DNA from: Candidatus Harrisonbacteria bacterium
Lineage (GTDB): Bacteria; Patescibacteriota; Minisyncoccia; UBA6257; UBA11618
Assembly (NCBI GenBank): GCA_023244865.1
Contig: JAHFLM010000019.1
Location: forward strand, 1-13,429
Length of the DNA stretch: 13,429 nucleotides
Reading direction: 5' to 3'
Made by a program: the position numbers and the translations under genes. Under the pieces are notes generated by a model. It ran no database searches and was not told where the DNA came from. It saw only the letters and a program-made list of their open reading frames with translations. Numbering within the stretch: position 1 is the stretch's first letter; every line of letters starts with the position of its first letter. This document shows positions 1 to 6,803 of the stretch, piece by piece.

Positions 1-64
1 GGGTTGGCTGATTGTTTTATTTTTAATTGATAAATTAATACATATTAATAGCGGGAGAAAGTCT

Positions 65-481
65 TTGATAGAAGATTGGGGGGCTGATAATTTAAATTTA
101 GTAGATTTTTTGTCGCCTACTTCTTTGGCACTTTTAGAAAAGACGATCGATCGAGGAACTTTTTTGGGGAATGATTTAGCGGTTGCTTTTTTGAAAGAGG
201 CTTTGGATAGTGGTGAGGCGAGTAGTTTTATTAAGGATAAAAATCTTTTAACAAAGACAGAGAAGGGGGTAGATGAATATTTAAAGAGTCATGTAAAAGG
301 GGAGATAAAGACTTTAGAAGAGGTGAAGAGGGTTTTAGAAGGGTGGGTTTACGAAGCGGCTTTGGCGGCAAAGAGTGATGGAGTAATATATATAGAGCCA
401 AAATATTTGTTTTTAAAATTAAAGTTGGGGGTGAATGAAGAGGGGGCTCTGAAATTTTTAGGTGGGCTTGGTATAATATAG
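65..481 (+). CDS. Hypothetical protein, 138 aa, first gene of a two-gene operon
   Basis: I do not recognise this protein. It starts at TTG (65-67), with GGGAGA at 53-58 as a well-spaced Shine-Dalgarno, and ends at TAG. It has no signal peptide or membrane segment. It is mostly predicted amphipathic helix: an N-terminal part rich in Leu and acidic residues (LVDFLSPTSLALLEKTIDRG), a Lys/Glu-rich middle (residues about 55-90), and a C-terminal part ending in a hydrophobic Gly-rich tail (LKFLGGLGII). It is probably cytoplasmic. The next gene begins 3 nt after the stop, so the two are very likely cotranscribed and perhaps translationally coupled. Nothing further upstream is visible in the window that would tell what pathway it serves. 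Confident as a gene, unknown in function. Confidence 0.7.
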   Translation: MIEDWGADNLNLVDFLSPTSLALLEKTIDRGTFLGNDLAVAFLKEALDSGEASSFIKDKNLLTKTEKGVDEYLKSHVKGEIKTLEEVKRVLEGWVYEAALAAKSDGVIYIEPKYLFLKLKLGVNEEGALKFLGGLGII

Positions 482-484
482 GAG

Positions 485-1117
485 ATGAGTTTGAAATTAG
501 GGCGGGTGGTGAAACTTTTTGTTTTAGCTGATTTAGCATTACTTGCTGGCTGGGGTCTTTTGTCGCCTATTTTTTCTTTATTTATTATTAATCAGGTGGA
601 GGGGGCGACGGTGGTGGCGGTGGGTATTGCCTCGGCGGTTTATTGGTTTGTGAAGGGGACGGTGCAGGTTCCGATTGCTAACTATTTGGATAAATCAAAA
701 AATGAAAAAGACGATTACGTGGTTTTAGTCTTAGGTTTGGTGATGGCGTCGCTTACGGCTTTCAGTTATGTTTTTATACAGTATCTTTGGCAGCTCTATT
801 TACTTGAAGCGGCGCATGCGATTGCTTTTGCAATGTATTCTCCTTCGTGGTTAGGAATTTTTTCGAGGCATTTAGATAAGAATCATCACGGCTTGGACTT
901 TGCTATGGATAATGCGGCTGTGTCTTTTGCTTCGGCAATTACAGGATTTTGTTCTGGACTCGTGGTGAAATTTTTTGGTTTCCCGGCGCTATTTGTGGCG
1001 GCGGGGAGTTTTACGTTGGTGTCGGCTTTTATAGTTTTAACCGTACCGAGTATTATTTTTCCAAGACAGAAGACGAGGTTGGTGGAGTTATTAAAAAATC
1101 ACAAGATGTTGAAGTAA
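485..1117 (+). CDS. Half-length MFS-like integral membrane protein (six helices)
   Basis: This is a polytopic membrane protein of about 210 residues with six hydrophobic segments, roughly at residues 10-33, 41-64, 76-95, 96-120, 143-165 and 167-190. A basic/acidic cytoplasmic-type loop (DKSKNEKDD) lies between helices 2 and 3, where MFS carriers carry their motif A. Overall it resembles the N-terminal six-helix half of a major facilitator transporter, which normally has about 400 residues and 12 helices. It ends cleanly at TAA with no second half downstream, so it is either a naturally short half-carrier that would have to dimerise or a reduced protein. Substrate is not inferable. The start is uncertain: the ATG at 485 touches GGAG (481-484) with no spacer, whereas TTG at 491 would be 6 nt from that same Shine-Dalgarno and fits better. 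Confidence 0.7.
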   Translation: MSLKLGRVVKLFVLADLALLAGWGLLSPIFSLFIINQVEGATVVAVGIASAVYWFVKGTVQVPIANYLDKSKNEKDDYVVLVLGLVMASLTAFSYVFIQYLWQLYLLEAAHAIAFAMYSPSWLGIFSRHLDKNHHGLDFAMDNAAVSFASAITGFCSGLVVKFFGFPALFVAAGSFTLVSAFIVLTVPSIIFPRQKTRLVELLKNHKMLK

Positions 1118-1157
1118 AAACTTGGTAGGTTTAAGGGCTTTATTTTTTAGAAAGATG

Positions 1158-1166
1158 TGGTATAGT
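1158..1166 (+). promoter_or_regulatory. Extended -10 promoter for the Nudix gene
   Basis: TGG followed by TATAGT (1161-1166) forms an extended -10 box with a weak -35 region. Transcription would start near 1173, giving a leader of about 45 nt before the ATG at 1218. The gene upstream ends at 1117, so this would make the Nudix gene its own unit. Confidence 0.45.
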
Positions 1167-1217
1167 GGGGGTACCTAGGACAAAGTGTGTTAATAAAGCT
1201 TTGTTAATGGTCAGCTT

Positions 1218-1718
1218 ATGATAACGAAAAAAGTAGTTTCAGCTGGCTTTGTGGTTTACAGGAAGACTAGTAAGGGGATTAAGTTCTTACTTCTATATCG
1301 AGGGAGAGGGATTTGGGACATGCCGAGAGGGAGGATGGAGGCAACCGAGCGAAGTTTGCAGACAGCCTTTCGTGAGGTGTTTGAAGAGACTGGTTTGAAA
1401 AATAACGAGTTACGTCTCCAGAATAACTTTAAGGTGTTTGAGAAGTTTCCTTATTCGATGGGCAAGGAGCAGATCTTTAAGATAGTAATTTTTTACTTAG
1501 CAGAAACCGATAAGGTGCAAATTACGATTTCAGATGAGCATGAGGGGTACGGTTGGTTTACCTTAGGGGAGGCAAAGAAGCATCTAGCTAAGTTTAAGAC
1601 TCGAGCTTCGATTTTGAAGAAGGCTTGGGATTTAGTGAAGTCTAAAGAAAGTCCCGCTGCTAGTTCTCGGGTAGTGGAAAATAAACCGCAAGTTAGCGAT
1701 AACAAAAAACCCCTTTAG
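1218..1718 (+). CDS. Nudix hydrolase, Ap4A hydrolase-like
   Basis: Hydrolyses a nucleoside diphosphate linked to some other group, using Mg2+; it is cytoplasmic. The Nudix box GX5EX7REUXEEXGU is complete at residues about 38-60: it starts GRMEATE and ends REVFEETGL. It is preceded by GIWDMPRGR, resembling the segment before the box in asymmetric diadenosine tetraphosphatases, so a role in clearing Ap4A or a similar nucleotide is plausible but not proven. The core occupies residues 1-140, followed by a Lys/Ser-rich tail ending NKKPL that looks unstructured. That tail is encoded by the left arm of a terminator, and the stop TAG (1716-1718) sits in the hairpin loop, so the last residues may exist simply because the terminator was recruited as coding sequence. 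There is no clear Shine-Dalgarno before ATG 1218. Convergent with rplT. Confidence 0.9.
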   Translation: MITKKVVSAGFVVYRKTSKGIKFLLLYRGRGIWDMPRGRMEATERSLQTAFREVFEETGLKNNELRLQNNFKVFEKFPYSMGKEQIFKIVIFYLAETDKVQITISDEHEGYGWFTLGEAKKHLAKFKTRASILKKAWDLVKSKESPAASSRVVENKPQVSDNKKPL

Positions 1719-1735
1719 GGGTTTTTTGTTATTTT
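1699..1735. terminator. Bidirectional intrinsic terminator between Nudix gene and rplT
   Basis: A perfect 15-bp stem (1699-1713 with 1718-1732) closes a TTTA loop. It has four C-G pairs at the top and A/T-rich flanks giving a T-run on both strands. It ends the Nudix transcript on plus and the infC-rpmI-rplT transcript on minus. It overlaps the last codons and stop of the Nudix gene and lies 2 nt from the rplT stop. Confidence 0.9.
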
Positions 1736-2078
1736 ACTTACTAAGGTTAACGATAGCTTCAAAGGCTTTAGGAGTGTCGGCGGCTAATTCGGAAAGCATT
1801 TTGCGATTTAACTTTACGTTCTTATTTTGTAAACCACTGATCAGGGAGCTGTATTTAGTGCCTAGGGTTCTGGTCGCAGCGTTGATCCTGATGTTCCAGA
1901 GGGCTCGGAAGTCGCGCTTTCTTTCTTTGCGGCCACGGAAGGCGTGAGTCCACGCGTGAAGTAAGGCCTCTTTAGCGGCTCTTTCTTTTTTCTTTCTACC
2001 CCAACGAAAACCTTTGGTGTATTTTAAAATCTTTTCACGCGTTTTATGCGCTGTAATACCATTTTTAACTCTTGTCAT
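1734..2078 (-). CDS. rplT: 50S ribosomal protein L20
   Basis: L20 binds 23S rRNA early in 50S assembly; in other bacteria it also represses its own operon. The 114-residue length is normal. Family signatures are visible: the basic N-terminal extension (KTREKILKYTKGFRWGRKKK), the AFRGRKERKRDFRALWNIRINAA block, here quoted only as landmarks AFRGRKERKRDFR and LWNIRINAA, and the C-terminal SSLISGLQ...NRKMLSELA globular part. Start ATG at 2078 lies 7 nt after the rpmI stop, and no Shine-Dalgarno is seen, so translation may rely on coupling. It is the last gene of the infC-rpmI-rplT operon and ends just inside the shared terminator. Confidence 0.97.
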   Translation of the reverse strand: MTRVKNGITAHKTREKILKYTKGFRWGRKKKERAAKEALLHAWTHAFRGRKERKRDFRALWNIRINAATRTLGTKYSSLISGLQNKNVKLNRKMLSELAADTPKAFEAIVNLSK

Positions 2079-2085
2079 ATATTTA

Positions 2086-2265
2086 TTAAGCTAGATAGGT
2101 AGCAAATTTCTTAACAACCTTTTTATTGTCCAAGCCTCGGTCAGCTCTTTTATTTCTGGTTTGCTTGCCGGTTCTTTTAGCACGAAAATGGTCCACAGCC
2201 ATTTGGCGGCGGATAACTTTACCGTTTTTCGTGATTCTAATTCTTTTACTAACTGCTTTTTTCAT
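2086..2265 (-). CDS. rpmI: 50S ribosomal protein L35
   Basis: A small open frame of 59 codons between infC and rplT on the same strand. The product begins MKKAVSKRIRITKNGKVIRR, is very basic, and ends VVKKFATYLA. The pattern of a KRI(R)xTxxGKVxRRxxxxxH core, a basic RNxR stretch and a hydrophobic end matches L35, and the operon position is the classic one. It is slightly shorter than the usual 64-66 residues because the N-terminal PKMKTHKGA-type segment is mostly missing, as far as I can align by eye. Gaps are 14 nt from infC and 7 nt to rplT. There is no Shine-Dalgarno upstream of the ATG (2263-2265), only an A/T-rich stretch. Confidence 0.93.
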   Translation of the reverse strand: MKKAVSKRIRITKNGKVIRRQMAVDHFRAKRTGKQTRNKRADRGLDNKKVVKKFATYLA

Positions 2266-2279
2266 AAAAAATTATTACT

Positions 2280-2786
2280 TTAATTCGGAGCGATTTGCAT
2301 CATGATGTTGTTACCACCAGCTTTGGCTGCGGACACCACTTTATGAGCGTTGATTAGTTTAACAAATTCTTTTAGTTTAGTAAAGGCGAATTCCTTGTTG
2401 TATTTTTCTCTACCTTTTAAGAAAAGGAAGAGCTCAACGGAGTGGCCTTTTTCTAGGAATTTATTAGCTTGACCAGCCTTAGTTTCTAAGTCGTGTTGGG
2501 CGGCGCGGACGGTGATTTGCACTCTTTTAGTTTCTTGCTGCTTTTGATTGGCCGCTTGTTTCTTGAGTTTCTTTTCTTGCTGATAGCGATACTTATCAAA
2601 GTTTAAGATTCTCGCTACCGGAGGCTTAGCAAGAGGGGAGATTTCGATTAGATCTAAGCCTCTTTCTTGGGCAATCTCCAAAGCTTTGGCGAGTGGTATG
2701 GTGCCAAGGTTGACCCCTGCTTCATCCACGACCATTAGTTCTGGTGAGCGAATCTCTTTATTAATTTTTGGCTGCGAATTATTAAT
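2280..2786 (-). CDS. infC: Translation initiation factor IF-3, with a probable ATT start
   Basis: IF-3 binds the 30S subunit, prevents premature joining of 50S and monitors start-codon choice. Both domains are present: the N-terminal domain (INKEIRSPELMVVDEAG, then LDLIEISPLAKPPVARIL), a Lys/Gln-rich linker (KYRYQQEKKLKKQ), and the C-terminal domain with HDLETKAGQANKFLEKGHSV. The first ATG (2733-2735) would cut off the conserved KINKEIRSPEL. Between that ATG and the upstream in-frame TAA (2796-2798) there is no ATG, GTG or TTG, only ATT codons at 2795, 2786, 2765 and 2753. I place the start at ATT 2786 (168 aa), which gives a family-like N-terminal length and lies 6 nt after a -10 box; 2795 or 2765 are the alternatives. 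E. coli infC also starts at AUU, used for autoregulation. First gene of the operon with rpmI and rplT. Confidence 0.9.
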   Translation of the reverse strand: MNNSQPKINKEIRSPELMVVDEAGVNLGTIPLAKALEIAQERGLDLIEISPLAKPPVARILNFDKYRYQQEKKLKKQAANQKQQETKRVQITVRAAQHDLETKAGQANKFLEKGHSVELFLFLKGREKYNKEFAFTKLKEFVKLINAHKVVSAAKAGGNNIMMQIAPN

Positions 2787-2792
2787 AGCATT

Positions 2793-2821
2793 AATTTAAC
2801 AGTTAGTTTAGTTGATGTCAA
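2793..2821 (-). promoter_or_regulatory. Promoter of the infC-rpmI-rplT operon
   Basis: On the minus strand TTGACA (2821-2816), a 17-nt spacer and TAAATT (2798-2793). The -10 ends 6 nt before ATT 2786, so transcription would begin at or next to that codon, implying a leaderless message if this ATT is the start. Confidence 0.65.
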
Positions 2822-2852
2822 ATCTTTCCTGATTTTTTACTTGCTTTAAACT

Positions 2853-2858
2853 TATGAA
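2853..2858 (+). promoter_or_regulatory. Possible -10 box of the 2865 gene
   Basis: TATGAA ends exactly 6 nt before the ATG at 2865, and there is no Shine-Dalgarno. The -35 region is poor (about three matches). It is supported mainly by the same spacing in three other genes of the window. Confidence 0.35.
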
Positions 2859-2864
2859 TAGAAA

Positions 2865-3806
2865 ATGTCTTTTAGTAGGAATAAAAGAGATGATCGCGGT
2901 TATAAAATAAAGACCGGCCACCTATTTTTTTATTTAGGTACCATTTTGTGGTCCGTGGCTTTATTTGGCAGGATGACCCCACTCGGGGTTTTTCGGCCAA
3001 GTGGGGAATATTTAGCTCAGCTTATAAGTGTATTTGGTTTAAATGCGCCAGATCATGAATTAAGTTTTCGGGTGGAGATTCCAATTTTAGGGGAGCAGGT
3101 CGCACTTATTAAGCTAACTGATTTTAATAAGGATTATAGTTTGGAATTAGCTCGGTTGGAAAAAGTTGGGTCTGAAGACATTTATTATAAGAAGCAAGTT
3201 TTTTTGGATAATGATTTGGTGTTGGAGTTTGATCGAATTAAATTTATTCCTGGTAACTGGCATTTGGTATTGGCTTTTAAAAATAAAGACGGCTCGGGAG
3301 AAACTTTAACGAAGCGGTGGGAAGATTATCTTTTAATTTCTGAAGCGGATTTAATAGGATCTTCGGTGGTTGATTCAGCTTCGGAAAATGATTTGGCGGG
3401 GTTTAGTTTGATGGATTTGTTTAATAAGTTGGGTGTGGCGAGCACTTCTATTTTAGCTAATCAGGCGGTGCTTCTGGGTAGTCCGGAGCAGGTGAGATTG
3501 GTGTTTTTAGCGAGTGATTTCGAGAAGACGGATGAGCTCCTCCGATTATTGAAGGGTCGGGTGAGTGAGGTAGGGGATAATGGAAGTAGTTTGGTTGAGG
3601 CGGCTATGGAGGGTTTAAAGTTGAGGTTAAAAATTGCTGACGGGAGCGTGGAATCGCAAGACTTATTAGACGGAGTATTCGGATTGATGGCTTATTATAG
3701 TTTGGATAACAATAAACGAGTTGAGTTGCTTCTAGGTTTGAATACAGAGGAGTTGAATAAATTTGAAGAAATGATTCAGGGGAGGATTAATTACTTACAG
3801 GGTTAA
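2865..3806 (+). CDS. Hypothetical single-pass membrane-anchored protein, 313 aa
   Basis: I do not recognise this protein. The N-terminus is basic (SFSRNKRDDRGYKIK) and followed by one hydrophobic segment at about residues 17-37 (HLFFYLGTILWSVALFG), so the remaining 275 residues probably lie outside the cytoplasmic membrane. Residues about 68-155 look beta-rich (LSFRVEIPILGEQVALIKL, then ...LVLEFDRIKFIPGNWHLVL). Residues about 185-313 look helical and acidic, with Leu-rich segments such as SLMDLFNKLGVAS and EELNKFEEMI. There are no cysteines that I can see, in contrast to the next gene. The divergent infC promoter lies just upstream, and the following gene starts 28 nt after the stop. Could be a cell-envelope assembly or surface factor, but that is only a guess from the topology. 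Confidence 0.7.
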   Translation: MSFSRNKRDDRGYKIKTGHLFFYLGTILWSVALFGRMTPLGVFRPSGEYLAQLISVFGLNAPDHELSFRVEIPILGEQVALIKLTDFNKDYSLELARLEKVGSEDIYYKKQVFLDNDLVLEFDRIKFIPGNWHLVLAFKNKDGSGETLTKRWEDYLLISEADLIGSSVVDSASENDLAGFSLMDLFNKLGVASTSILANQAVLLGSPEQVRLVFLASDFEKTDELLRLLKGRVSEVGDNGSSLVEAAMEGLKLRLKIADGSVESQDLLDGVFGLMAYYSLDNNKRVELLLGLNTEELNKFEEMIQGRINYLQG

Positions 3807-3819
3807 TAATTTCGGTTTG

Positions 3820-3828
3820 TGATAAGAT
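3820..3828 (+). promoter_or_regulatory. Extended -10 promoter of the Gly/Tyr/Cys-rich gene
   Basis: TGA followed by TAAGAT (3823-3828) makes an extended -10; the hexamer ends 6 nt before ATG 3835. No Shine-Dalgarno is present. A good -35 is not visible. Confidence 0.4.
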
Positions 3829-3834
3829 TTAAAT

Positions 3835-4611
3835 ATGGATCAAGAAACAAATTTATTCTTGCCGGTTTTTTCAGTGCTTGCGGTACTCACTTTCTTTTTT
3901 ATCGTGACTAGTGGTAATTCTTCGAGTAATATTTTTGCTGCCGGATTTGATTTAAGTAGGTGTACGAAGCCGGATTATTCACAGGTTTATAATTGCGCTC
4001 CAAGTCCTTCTTGTGTTTCTTCTGGTAGGACTTTTGGCTACGGATTTGGTTTGAAAAATAATAGTCTTGTTGCTTTGGGTTCGAGGCGTGAAGGTTTTGG
4101 TTACGGATATTGTATGAATTTTATTTATAATAGTTTTGTAAATTATCAGTGTTTGAGTCCGGAATTTAGAAAAGTTTACGATTGTGTGGCTGGGGTTAAC
4201 TATTGTGGAGATCAAAGATTCGCGGTGATTAGGGGTATCGGTTATGGTTATGGGTTTGCTAAGGATGGTAATTTTAACTATAAGAGGTCTGGTATGGGAT
4301 TCGGGAAGCGTGAAAGTTATAAGAGTAATCAGGTTGATCAAGGCGCTCAGTATCCTATGTGTTTTAGCCCTGAATTTAAAAAAGTTTATGAGTGTTCGTC
4401 GAATGTAGATTATTGTGGACCAGTTAAGGCTAATTCGGGCATAGGCTATGGCTATGGTTTTGATCGTGACAGTAATTTAGCTTCTAGTAGGAGGTCTGGT
4501 ATGGGATTCGGAAGGTGCGCGACTTACCGAGATACTAGGGCAGGTTCGGATACAACCTCTTTTTATTTTTATAAGTATTTGAAGTGTTTGGCACATATTT
4601 ATAGTTGTTAG
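3835..4611 (+). CDS. Secreted Cys-rich, Gly/Tyr-rich triple-repeat protein, 258 aa
   Basis: I know no family for this. An N-terminal hydrophobic segment (residues 8-25) followed by NIFAAG looks like a signal peptide with cleavage after an AxA-like site near residue 35-37. The rest has three imperfect repeats of about 55-70 residues. Each begins with C-x10-C-x5/6-C (Cys 43/54/60, 106/117/124, 176/187/194); repeats 2 and 3 share SPEF(R/K)KVY(D/E)C. Each continues with GIGYGYGF or FGYGFG and closes with SGMGFG or GFGYG. Cys 93 and 228 end repeats 1 and 3, while repeat 2 has Lys there. Thirteen cysteines in all suggest disulfide bonding outside the cell. Likely a surface or matrix protein; the glycine-tyrosine runs resemble structural or adhesive proteins, which is inference. 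The stop is 6 nt from the convergent gene's stop. Confidence 0.75.
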   Translation: MDQETNLFLPVFSVLAVLTFFFIVTSGNSSSNIFAAGFDLSRCTKPDYSQVYNCAPSPSCVSSGRTFGYGFGLKNNSLVALGSRREGFGYGYCMNFIYNSFVNYQCLSPEFRKVYDCVAGVNYCGDQRFAVIRGIGYGYGFAKDGNFNYKRSGMGFGKRESYKSNQVDQGAQYPMCFSPEFKKVYECSSNVDYCGPVKANSGIGYGYGFDRDSNLASSRRSGMGFGRCATYRDTRAGSDTTSFYFYKYLKCLAHIYSC

Positions 4612-4617
4612 GTTTTT

Positions 4618-6024
4618 TTAGACACACTCAAAACTTCTTAAGTATTTAGTTTTTTCTTTGACGCACGGGGCGTCTAGAAAATTATCTTCACTGTATGGAA
4701 TAGTGAAGAAGTAGAGGGGTTTAGGGAAAACTTTTAGGAATTTTATTTTTTCGTCATTAGTCATTTTAAACCAAAAGTTTTGCCAGTCGGCTAGATTATA
4801 ATTGTATTCTAAGAGACCTGGGGACATAACTTGTCTGTGTGAAAAACCGTAGATCCATGGAGTGTAGTCGGAGACGGTTAAAATAGTAGCGTTTTTTTCG
4901 GTGATGTTATCGAGGTTTTTGATTTCGGTGATTTCTTCTTTCGTGATAATCGGGGAGTATTTTTTAACGGTGAGATAGAAGTTGCCAAGGTAATAGCCGG
5001 TAAATAGGGCGAGGACTACGATAGTAGCGATTTTTTTATTGTAGGAATTTTGGGCATAGTTATTTTTTATTAGAGAGAGGCTTTCGGTAGCGAAAGCGAT
5101 GAGGGTAATATCCAGAAAAAGGAAAATTCTTTGGTAGAAGGTCCACTTGAGGATTACAAATAAGCTAGCGGTTATAAATAGAGGAAAAAAGGGGTTTTTT
5201 GGGATTTTGTTTTTTAGATTTTTAAGATTTACTAGGATAATTATTAAGATTGGGGCTGCCAGCCATAAATATTGAAACCATTCTAAAAAGATGGCGGGTG
5301 GATAAGGGTGAAGATTTTGCCAGAGAGTGATTTTAATTAGTACTAGGACGCCTATCAAAGAAGGAATTAGTAGGGTTTTGAGATTAATCCTGTGCCAGAA
5401 TTTTTTAAGTAAGAATATGACTAAGGAAAAGAAGAGGCTGATGATTAGAATGACGCTGGTAGTTTTATGGGAAAAAAAGACTAAGATGGCTGGGAGGAAT
5501 AATAGAGCCAATTCTTTTATGGAGAATGAAAAGGATTTAATTTTTTCGAGGACGCTCAGTTGGTCTAGGAATTTTTTTAATTGATATAAAAATAAGAAGA
5601 GGAAAGTAAGAGTTATATAGTTTTTTAAAAGGAAAAACCAGTAGCCGGTTTGTTGAACTCCTGAGAAGATAAATAAGAGGCCGCTAATGAAGCCGGCTTC
5701 TTTTCCGTAAAATTTTTTAATTGTAAATCTGAGGGCGAGGACGGAGCCTGTGAAGGCGATGATGAGAGTTCCGTAGAGGATTAAGTCGGTTGGGAGGCCC
5801 AGAGCTCTTAGAGTGTCTAAAATAATTCTGGGGACGGTGGCGTTAGCTGTGAGGCCGGCTGTTGCGTGATTAGGGATGGAGGTGAAGCTTTGAATGAGGT
5901 AGTGGCGGTAAAAGCCTGTGTCGTAGCCAAGGGGATTTTGGCCGTAAATTAGGAAGGGTAGGAGTCTGGTTAAAACTGAAAGAAGGGCTAGGAAAATCCA
6001 GTCGAATTTTAGCAAAAAGGCCAT
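4618..6024 (-). CDS. Multi-pass membrane protein, GT-C glycosyltransferase-like
   Basis: A 468-residue protein with about ten to eleven hydrophobic segments in residues 1-370 and a roughly 90-residue C-terminal soluble part (beginning near KKYSPIITKEEITEIKNL). After the first helix comes a loop with P-L-G-Y-D-T-G-F-Y-R-H-Y. A conserved acidic residue in the first extracytoplasmic loop is the hallmark of GT-C enzymes, which move sugars from polyprenyl-phosphate donors, and this GYDxGFY form fits a PMT-like or related CPR membrane family. The protein would act on the outer face of the membrane in glycan or surface-protein glycosylation. The donor and acceptor are unknown. Transcribed alone, convergent to the repeat protein, with a good promoter. 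Start ATG 6024 has no Shine-Dalgarno. Catalytic activity is inferred only from topology and this loop. Confidence 0.65.
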   Translation of the reverse strand: MAFLLKFDWIFLALLSVLTRLLPFLIYGQNPLGYDTGFYRHYLIQSFTSIPNHATAGLTANATVPRIILDTLRALGLPTDLILYGTLIIAFTGSVLALRFTIKKFYGKEAGFISGLLFIFSGVQQTGYWFFLLKNYITLTFLFLFLYQLKKFLDQLSVLEKIKSFSFSIKELALLFLPAILVFFSHKTTSVILIISLFFSLVIFLLKKFWHRINLKTLLIPSLIGVLVLIKITLWQNLHPYPPAIFLEWFQYLWLAAPILIIILVNLKNLKNKIPKNPFFPLFITASLFVILKWTFYQRIFLFLDITLIAFATESLSLIKNNYAQNSYNKKIATIVVLALFTGYYLGNFYLTVKKYSPIITKEEITEIKNLDNITEKNATILTVSDYTPWIYGFSHRQVMSPGLLEYNYNLADWQNFWFKMTNDEKIKFLKVFPKPLYFFTIPYSEDNFLDAPCVKEKTKYLRSFECV

Positions 6025-6030
6025 TTTTCA

Positions 6031-6059
6031 ATAATATAGAGCTAGTAACTTATCCACAA
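6031..6059 (-). promoter_or_regulatory. Promoter of the GT-C-like gene, overlapping a DnaA box
   Basis: On the minus strand TTGTGG (6059-6054), a 17-nt spacer and TATTAT (6036-6031), the latter ending 6 nt before ATG 6024. The -35 overlaps the motif TTATCCACA (6050-6058, plus strand), which matches the DnaA-box consensus. The geometry predicts a leaderless transcript. Confidence 0.6.
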
Positions 6060-6092
6060 GTTATACCTAGGTTGCTAGCCCCGATTTTTCTA

Positions 6093-6120
6093 TTGACTTT
6101 ATAACATATTATGTTATAAT
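6093..6120 (+). promoter_or_regulatory. Promoter with palindromic operator, first HTH-receiver gene
   Basis: TTGACT (6093-6098), a 16-nt spacer and TATAAT (6115-6120). A perfect palindrome, TATAACATA-T-TATGTTATA (6100-6118), fills the spacer and overlaps the -10, a classical operator position for a repressor. The leader to the start codon is about 55-70 nt. Confidence 0.8.
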
Positions 6121-6196
6121 ATGTTTGAACTTAGATTCTTGGGCTGCGTGGCTTGAGAAGGCGGAACTTTGACATTTAATAATGGAGATCTCAGCG

Positions 6197-6772
6197 ATGT
6201 TGAATTTTTTCACTGTGAGTCAGGTGGCGAGACTTTGTGGTCTTCCGAATGTGAGCGTTTACAGTTGGATTTATGGTGGTTCGATTAACTGTACGCCGGA
6301 TTGGCTTATCAAGCGGGAAGATTTGGATCGGTTTTTTGCAAGTCGTGGTCACATGTTAACGGTTGAGGGTTATCTGGAGGAACTTAAGCCCAAGGTACTT
6401 GTGGTTGGAGGTCACAGTACACTCCTTGGTTATTTGAGTGAGCGGTTGGATTTTCGAAAGTATGAAGTTCAGCTTGAAACGAGTGCTTTCGTGGGTGGGG
6501 CTTTGGCTAATGATTGGCTTCCGGATTGCGTGGTGATTGACTTCGTTCGACTTGGCAGAGAAGAAGCTTTGGCGATGGCTCGTTACCTCAAGATTCCAAA
6601 AAAGACGGGACAGCCGACGTTGATAGCGCTTTACGAAGAAGATGGTAATTTGGAGCCGTACTTTGGGCCTGCTGAGGAAGCTCTTTTCTACAAGACATTT
6701 AAGTTTCCTTATCCGATTGAATCTTTAGGTGAAGCGATTCAGACTTCGATGATCGAAAGGTTTGATTGGTAA
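6197..6772 (+). CDS. HTH plus degenerate receiver-domain regulator (first copy)
   Basis: A 191-residue protein with an N-terminal excisionase/MerR-type helix-turn-helix (FFTVSQVARLCGL...VYSWIYGG, residues about 3-50) and a receiver-like domain (KVLVVGG..., residues about 67-185). ATG 6197 is chosen because GGAGA (6184-6188) precedes it by 8 nt and the start then matches the sister protein encoded at 6985; ATG 6182 would add five residues. In the receiver fold, the position of the phosphorylated Asp is kept (VVIDF), but the acidic pair of strand 1 reads GG, and the usual Lys-Pro after strand 5 reads Phe-Pro (FKFPYP). It therefore probably works without phosphorylation. It stands alone with its own promoter and terminator. 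The palindrome in that promoter suggests autoregulation (inference). The recognition region has diverged from the sister protein, so it may bind a different site. Confidence 0.8.
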   Translation: MLNFFTVSQVARLCGLPNVSVYSWIYGGSINCTPDWLIKREDLDRFFASRGHMLTVEGYLEELKPKVLVVGGHSTLLGYLSERLDFRKYEVQLETSAFVGGALANDWLPDCVVIDFVRLGREEALAMARYLKIPKKTGQPTLIALYEEDGNLEPYFGPAEEALFYKTFKFPYPIESLGEAIQTSMIERFDW

Positions 6773-6803
6773 GATGGTAGATTTTCAGATTTGAGGAATA
6801 GTG

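Noticed and set aside
5327..5584. Plus-strand open frame within the GT-C-like gene
   Set aside because: It is antisense to a well-supported membrane protein, has odd composition and no promoter or Shine-Dalgarno.
6050..6058. DnaA box TTATCCACA as part of a replication origin
   Set aside because: Only one perfect box, no cluster, no AT-rich unwinding repeat and no dnaA or dnaN gene nearby. It overlaps a promoter -35 and may be chance.
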